DNA of 64,000 nt from Diphasiastrum complanatum (lineage: Eukaryota > Streptophyta > Lycopodiopsida > Lycopodiales > Lycopodiaceae): contig CM055097.1 in assembly GCA_029204225.1 (NCBI GenBank), forward strand, positions 53,251,592 through 53,315,591. Reading direction: 5' to 3'. Position 1 is the first letter of the stretch. The number at the start of each line of letters is the position of its first letter. The translations under genes and the position numbers were made by a program. Below the pieces are notes generated by a model. That model searched no databases, was not told the DNA's origin, and was given only the letters and a program-made list of their open reading frames with translations. Shown here piece by piece: positions 46,001 through 58,000 of the stretch.

Positions 46001-49000
46001 TATTTGCAGAAGCCACTTATTCAATAGAACAAGGAGATTGTTGATTGTTGAAGATCGAAAGTCTTATGCTACTCATTAGTGTTAGAAATCCATAAATCAT
46101 AATATGGATGGACAAACTAGGATTTGAACCCAGGACCTCCCTCATACCGGATGAGATGCTCTACCACTGAGCTATCCGCCCTGTTTGATAGTTCTCTCTA
46201 GAGTGTGGATTGATATTCCAACACCCCCCCTCAAGCCACACTTGGTTGGGGTCCTAGCTGTCACCTGCCCCGCAACTTGGGACGCCTAACCATGGCTTTG
46301 ACACCATGAACTGTTAGTCTAACTTGGCTCTGATACCATGTTAGAAATCCATAAATCATAATATGGATGGACAGACTAGGATTCGAACCCAGGACCTCCC
46401 TCATACCGGATGAGATGCTCTACCACTGAGCTATCCGCCCTGTTTGATAGTTCTCTCTAGAGTGTGGATTGATATTCCAACAATTAGACATTCTAAAACT
46501 TATCTATGGGAAATAACTCTATAGAATTATAAAATATTTTGTCTAACAAACTTAATCAGAATATTAACTTGAAAGAATTATATCACCAATTGAGAACAAA
46601 GTTTAACTGAAAATTTGTAAAACAGATTTATACGAGTTTATTTATTCACACTTTTATCTAGATTATCTATGATTCTATACTTAACAAACATATTGGTGAA
46701 GTTGGTTACCGATATTACCAAATGTCTATCGACAACCATATGTATAGTCACATACACATAAATCCCATCTAAACTTCAACTAAAAAAATAAAACATCTCT
46801 TTGGGGAACGACTAGTCTATATACTGTATTATTTATTGAATTTGAGATTAGCATGGTGTGATATCATGGGTGGTAGAGGATCAGCCAAGGTGCAGGAACA
46901 AATAGCAGGGGTGGATTATTCAGAACTCTCATTTCTTTCTCCATAGCAAAAAGGAGAGGACCACCGTCCTTGTTACAATCTACTACTTACTGCAAACCTC
47001 CAGGTGCCGGTTAACGACAAGAGACCGAATGATACATGTTCCACCCCGCTGTAGGACCTAATCCAGGTCCACCCTCCGTGCACTCAGCTACTTGCCTATT
47101 TTTGAGCAGTACATCAACAATGACCTGTGGCTCTGTTGGTACAAAGGATGTTAAGTCCTCAAGCCGAACTAAATCCTCCTGAAGTATCAAGTCATCCTTC
47201 CCACCAAGTCGTTCTTTTAAATGACTAATGTGAAGGACTGGATGAACTTTAACACCTTGAGGTAGCTCCAGTTGATAGGCATTCCGATGGAGTTTCCTTA
47301 CTATACGGAATGGTCCGGCATAACGAGGTGATAACTTTTAGGACATTTCCCAGTCTTTAATACCTTAGAGTCTTTAGGGATTCTAAGATAAACCCAAGCC
47401 CCCTCCTCATAGACCCTAGGTTGTCGCTTTTGATTAGCGTAAAACTGGGCTCTATCCTGAGCCGTTTTTACGTTCTCGCGAGCAACAACTGGAAACCATA
47501 CATCAGAGAAAATGGACTAAAACCCGTCGCTGAGTGCTTTGCGCTGTTATACGCAAACTCAATCATTGGAAGGTACCTTTCCCAATCTGACTGTCTTCTG
47601 GAAACATATGCCTGAAGCATATCTTCCATAGACTGGTTTATCCTCTCTGTCTGACCATCCGATTCAGGATGATCTGGACCCATACTTGGAGTGGTCTCTA
47701 ATTTCTCAAAGTCCGCTTGCCAGAATTTGCCAGTGAACTTTGGATCTCGATCACTAACAATGTCATTCGGCAAACCAAACAACCTGAACAACTTTTCAAC
47801 GAAAAGCTGAGCAAGTTCAAAAGCTTTGACAATTTGCTTGGTTGGTATGAATTGCGCCATTTTAGTTAACCTGTCAACTATTACCCAAATGGCATCATTT
47901 TGCTTCCCCGTCCGAGGTAGCCCAACCACAAAGTCGATCGAAATACTTTTCCACTTTCTTTCGGGAAATTCCAAGGGCATTAGTAAATCAGCTGCCTTAA
48001 GTCTTTCAACTTTATTAACTTGGCATTGTGCACACTTGCGAATATATGCCTCCACTTGACTTTTTAAGTTTGGCCAGTAAAAGTTCCTTTTTTACTAAGT
48101 CAAGCGTCCTTTGTGAGCCAGGGTGCCCTGCGCACGGGCTGTCATGACATTCATGCAGGATTTTGGCCCTTATATCATCATTTTCTGGCACACAAACCTT
48201 TCCAGTCCGAAAAAGTAACCCATTCCTTATGGAATAGTCTCTTTGTATCTTGTCCTGAGGAGAAATCTTGGAATCCTGCATTCCAAGCTCATCACTAGAT
48301 CTAGAAGAACCTACCAAGACGTCTAGCCAAATACGACCGAAGTACCTATCGATCTTACACAAATCTCTTAAGGACATATACAACTCAGATTGGATCTCTT
48401 AAAAGCTTAACTAATTAACCTCTCCAATCCGGCTTAAGGCATCCGTGACACTATTAGAAGTACCCTTCCGGTACTCAATGTCATAATGAAATTCTTGGAG
48501 CATCTCTGACCATCTGGCCTTACGACCCCTAAGGTTGACCACGTCGGTAATATACTTTAACGCTTGATGGTCAGTAACTATGGTAAACTGGGAGCCATAA
48601 TGTCTCCAAACTTTCAGGGCATGAATAACAGCAAAAAGCTCCTTGTCATAGGTGGAATACCGCCTTTGAGCAAAATCTAACTTCTTGCTTTCAAAAGCAA
48701 CCGGTCTACCATCCTGATATAGGACTGCGCCTATAGCATAGTCACTGGCATCCGTTTCAAGTACATATGGCTTGTTAGGATCCACTATGTGTAGAATAGG
48801 CACTGTAGTTACACAGTATTTGAGGTTCTCAAAACTTTGATTCAACTTTTCAGCCCAAGTAATTGGAGGACTGAACTTACTGTGCCGGCTAACTCTTATT
48901 CGTCAAGGCCAATGCAATTAATCCATAGTTCAAGATAAATCTATGAAAAAACCCCGTAAAGCCCAAAAAGGACTTAACCTCCCGGTTTAGGGATAGGCCG

Positions 49001-52000
49001 TTCACGTACTTGTCGGACTTTATTTCCAACCCATGGTCCGAAATAATGTGACCAAGGTATAACAACCTTTTCTGGAAGAACACACATATGTGTTAGAATT
49101 AATGGTTAATTGTAGAGGCCAGCCTGCGTGCTAGAAGGCCTATTTCTATTTTTTAGTATAGGTACTATCTATTTTTAGTATAGGTACCTAAGTTAGTACC
49201 AATTTTGCTAGAATAGTATAGAAATCTATTTTAACCAAGTTAGCATAGATTTCTATTGTTAAGACTTCATAATTAGCATTTCAATTGCTATTGTAGTAGA
49301 ATAGCTTTTGCTTTTCATTGTGGACAGCCTCTATAAGAGTAGATGGGCGCCCACCTCCATTGTTATCTCAGTTTCCAGCTTATGAAGCATAGCTTCTTGC
49401 AGTCTCTTTTCTTCTTCAGCTTGTGGTTGATGTTTTGTGTGAGTACTAATAAGATTAGTCTACTCCGATTAGAGAATCTCTTCGATTCTAACAATATGGA
49501 CTCCTTGGCAAAAAGCTTCTCATATCTAAGTAACTTTAAGACAGTCCTGAGATGCTCCTCATGCTCCTCCAAGGTCTTACTATAGATGAGAATATCATCG
49601 AAGTACACTATCACGAACTTTCCCAGATGTGGACGAAGAAGATCGTTCATCATCTGCTGGAAAGTCGCTGGAGCATTTGTCAAACCAAATGGTAAAACCA
49701 GAAACTCATAATGGCCGTACCTAGTTCTAAACCCGGTTTTTTCATCATCCTCAGTTTTTATGCGAATTTGATGATACCCTGATCTCAAATCCATTTTGGT
49801 GAAGTACTTTGCACCATGCAATCGATCAACCAGCTCATCCATTCGCGGCAAAGGATAACGGTTTTTAATCGTTAATTTATTTAACTTTTTAAAGTCCACA
49901 CAAAGACGAGTGCCTCCGTCTTTTTTATCAACAAAAAGAACAAGTGCCCCCAAGGAGATTTACTAGGCCTTACATGGCCTATCTTAAGGTAATTTTGCAG
50001 TTGCCTATAAACCTCATCCTCTTCAATAGTACTCATCCTATATGGATATAGTGATATAGGAGAACTACCAGGAATCAGTTTAATACCATGGTCAACACCC
50101 CTAGAGGGTGGAAGACCCTCAGGAAGCTGCTCAGAAAAAAACATTGATAAATTCTTGCCTAAGTTTTCTAAAGATTTCACCTTCTGGTGAATTTTCTTGC
50201 TTTAGGTTATTAGATTTTAATTCCATCTGGAGATTGTAAAATTGCAAACTACATTCTTCATGGTAAGTAAAATCTTTTAACCAACATAAGTAAGAATTAC
50301 AATCTACAACATCCATACATTTAACAGTTTCTAAAGCAGAAAGCATATACGGAGTAGAAATATCAACATTTCCATCTAATTCTATGAGTGAGCCGTTATG
50401 CAAGAACGACAAACTGTGAGTTACATAGTTTTTCTGTATAGATTCGTTCCTCTCATAGAACCACTCCTTTCCAAGTATTACATCTATCCTATCTAGATTC
50501 ATAATATGATAGTCTAATTTGTCTTTATAGGCTTGAATCTCTGGTCTCAAACTTGGCTTTCCGCTCCCATTGCGAGCTTCACTGTGTATCGGTGGTCACT
50601 TTGCATTGTTTCCACCTTTAGCTTCTGCAACAAATTAGTGTTAATAAAGTTGTGTGGAACCATCGTCAAATAAAATCGTTACGGCTTGGCCACCCACAAC
50701 CCCCTTCATCTGAATGAGGTCATGAGGACCAAAAACAGCCGTGTTACAACAAGAATGCTCACACACAAAATTACCAGCAAAGGATATCTACTCTAGATAT
50801 GCTAGAGTTACTTGGCGTTTTAAAAGATGCCCCTTTAGCTTTCCGTTTCTTTGGACATTCCTTCGCGACATGACCTGGTTCCATGGAATTAAAGCACAGA
50901 TTGTCGCTTCTGGCTTTCATGAAGGTTTCCTAGTCCAAGGTAGATCTTTTCTTCGACTTACCCGAACCTAAAGACCCATCTTTCACCTTATCTTTCGATT
51001 TCTTTGGAAAGAAAGGCTTCTTACCCTTTACGTCGGGCAAGACACCAGTCTGGTAGATACAGTAACCTCCTTAGCAGGGGACATAGGCTGTGTGGTAGGA
51101 TTAGGATCCATCTTACAAGAGTAAAGAGGTGAATTAAGAAAGAGATGATAGAAGAGAATCAAAAGCTACTCAAGGCAGGTAGATACAAAGCTAATCTTGC
51201 TGTCTCTTCACAAACCAAATGGTATTGTCCATGGCCAACAGGAATAAGAGAGAGCAAGGAGAAGGATGCACCACCACCTCCACCTCTTTTCCTCACAAGA
51301 CCAGGCATAGGAGAGGTGTGCCTCCCACTCCATGCTTGCTCCAAATCTGCCATGTGGCTTGTTAGAAATAATAAATGATAATGTTAGTTTCCCATAGGTT
51401 ACTTTGACCCAAAAGGTCGAGACTTGTGTAACCATGGGTTAGGTTTATTATTTAGACCATGTTAAGTCAGTTTTAGTTAAGTTGGACCCAGTTTTGGTCT
51501 AGTAGTAACTTGTGGGTCCAAGTAAAGTCTAATTATGTTAAGGGACCCTATATTGACTTTTGGGAGTGCCCTATAATTAGTAGTGGGTTTGGAAGGTTCT
51601 AGAACTTAGAGTTTGGAAGAGTCTAGGCCCTTGGAAGGCCTATTTATATGTACTCATTGTTCATTTGTAATTCATTCCCTTTCAAGCATTGCTACTACTT
51701 TCTCTCTCCTTGCGGGCGCCTAACCCCCTCTCTCTTCTTCTTCTTCTTCTCCTTCTTCTTCTTCTATATGGAGATTGATTGGATGTTAGAAGGATCTTGG
51801 CACTTTGATTTCCTACATGGTATCAGATCCATGGATCTTCTATGCTTGATTTAGGGCGCCCTACCAAAAGAGATCGCCTTCACTTAGGGATCACAAAAAT
51901 TCAGCACCTTTGCTGATTTTTTGGAGTGAAGATCCGTTCAATTTTGACTCTTTTCTGTTTTGCAGGAGGGCGCCACACATCAAAGAAGATAATAGGATTT

Positions 52001-55000
52001 TGGGCGCCCAAAAATTAGGTTGTTGTATGTTGATTTTTCAGGTTGCAGGAAGGTGCCATTAATTATGTTCTTCGGGGCTGCTTTTAGGTCGCCCACATCC
52101 GTGTAGGTTTATCCTACTTCCATTGGTCCGCTGCTGCCCTATTTTTTAGATTTGCTCCTTTGCAGGAGGGCGCCTGTAATAGATCCTAACACCACAGTAG
52201 GGCAAACACTAGCTGATCCACCCAACCTTGCCTACTCCCTGATATAGAGTAAGCCCCTTCTAGCCCAGTGTGAGAATTGGTAGCATGCTACTGCCAAGTG
52301 TCGGCCACGTGGCACTGACGTGGCCGACTGCACGTCGGGACCCAACTGGGAGCCCTATCCTGCTGACAGAGTCCCTAGGCTGTGTTAGGCCCGCCATGGC
52401 TATGGACCGTGCTGGGGCACACTACTCACACTGTCTTGCCCTGTTGGTCATGTACGTTGGACACGACCCTGACTGTGGTATCTGACCTATCTGTGTTCCC
52501 TAGGGTTCGGCCCTAGTTACGAGCTCGTAACACTCCCTCCCCCTTAAGAACCGTCTTGGTCCTCTAAGACAAAGTCTGGAAAAATCTTGCGAAGGACGCT
52601 GCCTCTTTCCCAAGTGGCATTCTCAACAGGCTGATCATTCCACTTAACCAGATATTCTCGGTATAGAGTATGACGAGTCTGCGTCTCTCTACTATCAAGA
52701 ATCTCCTCTGGTTCATGTGGAGGTTGCTGAGGATCCAATGGGAGAACTAGAACACTGTCCCCTACCAGATTGTCTGATCTGGTTAAGGCTTTTCGTAACT
52801 GACTTACATGAAAGACTGGAAAAACCTTACTGCTGTGTGGGAGTTCTAGTTCATAGATGACCTCGCCTAGTCACGTCATCTGACGACGTATACTCGGACT
52901 CATCATCATCCTCAACGGAAGCTGCCGTATTCTTGGATGAACTGGCACCAGCCCCGGGAACTGGTTCTGGAGTCGGTAACTGTCTGCTCTGGACTGAGTT
53001 CCAGATAGTAGAGAAGAATGCATCATGCTGGCATTTCCCTCTCAAGGACTCGAGTAACTCATTACGAATCTGAGTAAAACTCAGCTCGTTTATCATAGGC
53101 ATTCTGCTAAGGGCATCTGCTACTGTATTGAATTTTCCACGTCTATATCGGATAGACATGTCAAACTCTTGCATCAACTCTGTCCAACGAGCTTTCCGAC
53201 CTCTAAGCTCAGGTTGATTGCAAAGGTATCTGAGACTCTCATGGTCTGTCAGGACTTCAAAGTTGGCACCATACAAATAATGCCTCCAAGTCTTAAGCGC
53301 ATGAACTATAGAAAAGAGTTCCTTTTCATAGGCACTGTACCTAGTCTGAGTTGGCTCGAGTTTTTTACTCTCGAACGCAACTGGTCGTCCACCCTGAGTT
53401 AGCACAACACCTACTGCAAAGTCGCTAGCATCTGTTTCGACCACAAATGGCTGATTGGAATCGACGACTTTTAAAACTCGTGCTGTAGCTAAGGCTGTTT
53501 TGAGAGCATCAAAGCTCTCCTGCTGTGCGGACTCCCAAATGAACTCCTTTCCCTTCCCCTTAAGAAGATTTGTCATAGGAATTGCTATCTGAGCATATTC
53601 CTTGACAAATCGTCTGTAATATCCCGCCAAACCAAGAAAGATCTTAAGTTCCAAAATATTCTGAGGTCTCAGCCAACTGAGTATGGCTTTAACCTTATTT
53701 GGGTCCATCTTAATCCCATTTGAAGAGATAATGTGACCCAAATATGCTACTTCTTCAACGAAGAATTCACACTTGGATTGTTTAGCATAGAGCTTATGCT
53801 TCCTAAGCAGTCGAAACACCTTTCTGAGGTGTTTTAGATGCTCCTTCCTCATTTTGCTATAAACGAGGATGTCATCTAAAAATACGACTACAAACTTACC
53901 CAAGTATGGTCTGAGGACACTGTTCATCAAGGTCATAAAGGTAGCTGGAGCATTTGTGAGCCCAAATGGCATCACCTTAAACTCATAATGACTGTGAAGA
54001 GTCCTAAAAGCTGTTTTCGAGACATCTTCCGATTTTATACGGACTTGATGATATCCCGATCTGAGGTCTATTTTGCTGAAAAACTTAGCCCCGTCGAGTT
54101 GTTCAAACAACTCGTCTGCCCGAGGCATAGGGTATTTATTCTTAATTGTGACTTTATTGAGGGCTCTGTAATCTACGCAAAGACGCATAGACCCCTCTTT
54201 CTTTTTCACCAATAGGACTGGTGAGGCCCATGGTGAACTACTGGTCTGAATTTGGCCTTTCCCAAGATAATATGTTAATTCATCCTCTGTTCGGCTGACC
54301 CGATACGGAGGTTTAGAAACAGGTGCTGTACCTGGTACTAGGTTTATTACATGATCTACCTCTCTGCTAGGTGGTAAACCATGTGGCAAATCTTCAGGAA
54401 AAACATCTTTAAATTTAGACAATAAAGTTTCTAATTTACTGATTTTTTGCTGAATAGAATTGGAAATAGAAACTTCAAGAATAAACTGAAAGTCACATAA
54501 GAATACCTGATGGTCTTCGTCTCCGATTAGCTGACAGAGCTCTGAACTGCAGACCATAGGACTATTGGGAACATCATGCTCCCCATGCAACTGGATGTCT
54601 CGGCCTTTATGCTGAAAGCTGAGGGTGTTCTCCTGATAGTTTCTGTGGAGGGAAGGTCCTAAACTGTAGAGCCAATCTCTCCCGAGAACAATATCTGTGC
54701 GATCCAGGTGCATAATCTGAAAGTTTATTTCATCTTGATACCCCTGAATACCAAGATTCAAATCACTTACCATAGTTTTCCATATTTTTTTATCTTCACC
54801 CTTGGCTAATGAAACTATGTACCTATGCTGACTAGGTACTTCTGGTAGTTTAAGCTTTTTAACCAGGGTGTAGTTGGTGAAATTATGGGTTGCCCCATCA
54901 TCAACCATAACTCTTACTGACTAGTTACCAACTTTCCCATGCATACGTACTAGGTCATGCAGCCCAAAGCTGAAGGGTCTCGCTAGCATTGCAGAGGTCA

Positions 55001-58000
55001 GCTGGCAACAGTGTTCATGATCTTCATGATACACTTTGATCTCGGAAGCTGTCGAGTCACTGGGGAAACATACAGTCTGAACAAGATGAACTTGTTTTTT
55101 ATCTTTCTTATCTTTTTTAGTGAAAGGCCCCTTGGGACACTGTCTAACTGTGTGTCCCTTGCCCATACACACAAAGCACAAACGTTGTTGTTTGGCTTTC
55201 TCAAAATCATCTGGTTTTAAGGGCTGTATGAGTGAAGGGCGTTTCTGAGGAGCTTCACTTTTAAATTTATCTTGGTTTTTTCTTTTTAAAAATTTCTTTT
55301 TAAATTGAAAGTCTTTCTGAGGAGGCTGCTCAGAAAGTGGCTGCTGTCTCGCCCTCTTCCTACCCACTGAATCATCATAGATTTGAGCATATCTGAGAGC
55401 TTGCTCAAGGACCTCTACTTTATATTCATCTTTGAGGCCATGGACAAATCCCTTGATTTTTTGATAATCATCCATATTTTTAATCTTTAAAATTGCTTCT
55501 CGATACTGTGAGATATATTGGATAAGGGACTTGTCCATTACTGCTCTTTCCCAAGCTTCCCAGGCTCTATCAAGTTCATTTTTTGGTAGAAATTCTCTTA
55601 GGAAAGCTTCTTTAAAAGCTTTCCATGACCGGGGAGTCTACCCAGTCTCCTGGAGATTTAACCACCACTTATAGGCTATAGGCCCTAAGGAAAGACTGGC
55701 CTCAATAGCTTGCAAATGGTCAGGGGTCTGTTTAAGAGCATGAATGTTCTTCCATTTGCTGAGGAAGGTTTGTAGAATGTCTGCATTTCTATCCTTCTCT
55801 TCCCCATTAAAAGTAGGAGGCTTTAAATCTTTAAAAAACACTGGGGTGAGACCGTAAAGTCTCACCCGAAACTGATGGAAGTGGAGAAGGGGATAACTGA
55901 GAAGTGGAGGGAAGGCTTCCTTTCGCGGAACTCAAAATCAAGCTTTTGAGTTCGGCGAACAAGTCGTCCACACTGGACTTGAAATTGGCTAATGCCAACT
56001 CAGTTCGTCCACTTCTGTTACCAACTGGAGAAACTGCTCCTTGGTAACCAATTCGTCGAGTTCTTCGGCGAACTGTTCCTGTTCTTCCAACTCCATTGGT
56101 TCCTTCCTTTTTCTGTAAGCCAAGGCTTCTGTTTCAAGTTCGTCGAAGCCTCTCTCCGGGGGTTGATCAGGTCGCTGAGGAGTGGTCATCTTCGGAACTG
56201 AAAGAGAGGTACCTTAACTTCTGAAGGAAAAAAAGTCTTAAAAGACTAATTTATAACTGTACAAGGGAAAGGAAAGATGACTTAGTTGTTTCTGAGGACT
56301 GTACTTCCATAGAGAGAATCAAGAAAAGCCCTTTCAGCTCTTCGTCCACTGCTTTCAGATCTGCTGTCCGGAAAAATTAGAGATCAGGGTACCAAGAAAA
56401 AGAAACAAACTTCTGATTGTCTTGATCCCTTCCCTCGCTGTCTGAGGTGTATACTTTTTGCTCCAAAATTTCCGTTTTAGAACCCGAAAACAACTGCAAA
56501 CTTGTGGTTTCTGCCAAAGACCTTCCTCGCTGCCAGGGTAGTGGTCAATCTGTCTTCAAAATCAGATTTGAAGAGTTGAAAACGATGGAAAAAATCTGAT
56601 TTGGGTCTTTGAGGACCCTCGTTGTCTGTCTTCCAGAACTGTGGCTCCAAAAAATAGGGATTTGGGGCCTAACTTCCTTGGAAAATTCTGATTTGAAGTG
56701 TGCTCCTCCCTGCTCAAAATCCCTACGATTTGAGGCTCACCTCTCTTGCAAAAGGTCAGATTCTTCAAGAACCCACAGCGCTGGATCTGTATATTTCTCC
56801 CTCTCCAGATTCCCCTCAGATCTTAGTAATTTTCTCCTGTAAATCAGAACTAGATCATCTATACTACAACGATGGATCTATGCTATAGTAGAGTTCTGAT
56901 TTTTTCCTCAGATGGCTTGGAATTACACTGAAATTTCCAGGTTAGATAGCTGTCTCTACAGCGATTTCTCTCCTCTAAGCCTTTCTGAAAATCTCCAAGA
57001 TCTTTCCTAACTTCTGATAGCTTTCTCTATTGCTGCTACTAAACTCCCTAGGATGGAGATGGCTCTGATACCAGTGTAATAGATCCTAACACCACAGTAG
57101 GGCAAACACTAACTGATCCACCCAACCTTGCCTACTCCCTGATATAGAGTAAGCCCCTCCTAGCCCAGTGTGAGGACTGGTAGCATGCTAATGCCAAGTG
57201 TCGGCCACGTGGCACTGACGTGGCCAACTGCACGTCGGGACCCAATTGGGAGCCCTATCCTGCTGACAGGGTCCCTAGGCTGTGTTAGGCCCGCCATGGC
57301 TATGGACCGTGCTGGGGCACACTACTCACACTGTCTTGCCCTGTTGGTCTTGTACGCTGGACACGACCCTGACTGTGGTATCTGACTTATCTGTGTTCCC
57401 TAGGGTTCGGCCCTGGTTACGAGCTCATAATAGCGCCCATCTACAAGCAATTTTTATCTTTTGATTTGGCTGAAAAATCAGCACCCTTGCTGATTTTACA
57501 AAGTGAAGATCCGCTTGTTTTTGCTTGCTTCTAGGTGTGGAAGAAGGCGCTAATGTTTTTGTGATGATCCGATCACATTCCGAGGCTGAAAATTGGACAG
57601 CATATTACCATTTGTATGGTGTTTGCAACAACCCTATCCGTGTGTGTATTGTTCACACTTTTTGGCAAGAAAGAAGGGTTCCGGAAAAAGCTTTGTTGGA
57701 GGCTAACTTGATTCTTTGCTTGCTGGTTTTCGAGTTTGAAATGCAATTTCAGGCTAAAATTTTCAGCACACAAGGCTTGTAAGAGGGCAAGTTCCTACAT
57801 CCATCTAATGTGTGGTTTCGACACATTCTGGTGCTGATTTTTCAGATTTGATACTTAGTTGGTTTTGTGTCTTTTAGGGCACATTTAGGGTTTGAAAAAG
57901 TTTTTCTTGGTTGGTTCTTATGGCAATAGATTTGGGAGCAATTCGTACTTGTTCGGTCGAAGATATGTTGGATGGCACCAACTGTTCTTCATGGAGTTGC

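Larger units (their letters stand above)
46080..46482 (-). mobile_element. complete TRIM-type miniature LTR element, 403 bp
   Basis: Direct repeats 46080-46223 and 46339-46482 are both 144 bp and differ by two transitions. They begin TGTTAGAA and end TTCCAACA (plus strand). A perfect 5-bp target duplication ATTAG flanks it (46075-46079, 46483-46487). In minus orientation the right repeat is directly followed by the primer site TGGTATCAGAGC (RC of 46327-46338), and the left repeat is preceded by the purine tract CTTGAGGGGGGG (RC of 46224-46235). The 115-bp interior codes for nothing. Each LTR contains a tRNA-like sequence. Confidence 0.95.
52175..57432 (-). mobile_element. minus-strand chromovirus (Ty3/gypsy) lacking integrase core
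   Basis: LTRs 52175-52532 and 57075-57432 (358 bp each) differ at about 14 sites by eye, mostly transitions. A perfect GCGCC target duplication flanks it (52170-52174, 57433-57437). The minus primer site TGGTATCAGAGCCATC is the RC of 57058-57073, and the purine tract CTTAAGGGGGAGGGAG the RC of 52533-52548. Gag, protease, RT and RNase H are present, then a chromodomain, but no integrase catalytic domain between them. It is inserted in the plus element at 51360-59352. Confidence 0.95.

Noticed and set aside
46110-46181. A functional nuclear tRNA gene
   Set aside because: The anticodon arm is one base too long and U33 is missing, and the same sequence occurs in both terminal repeats of a mobile element. 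Called tRNA-like instead.
46080-46482. Two tRNA-derived SINEs in tandem
   Set aside because: The identical 144-bp length, TG..CA ends, primer site, purine tract and a single outer ATTAG duplication fit one TRIM element much better.
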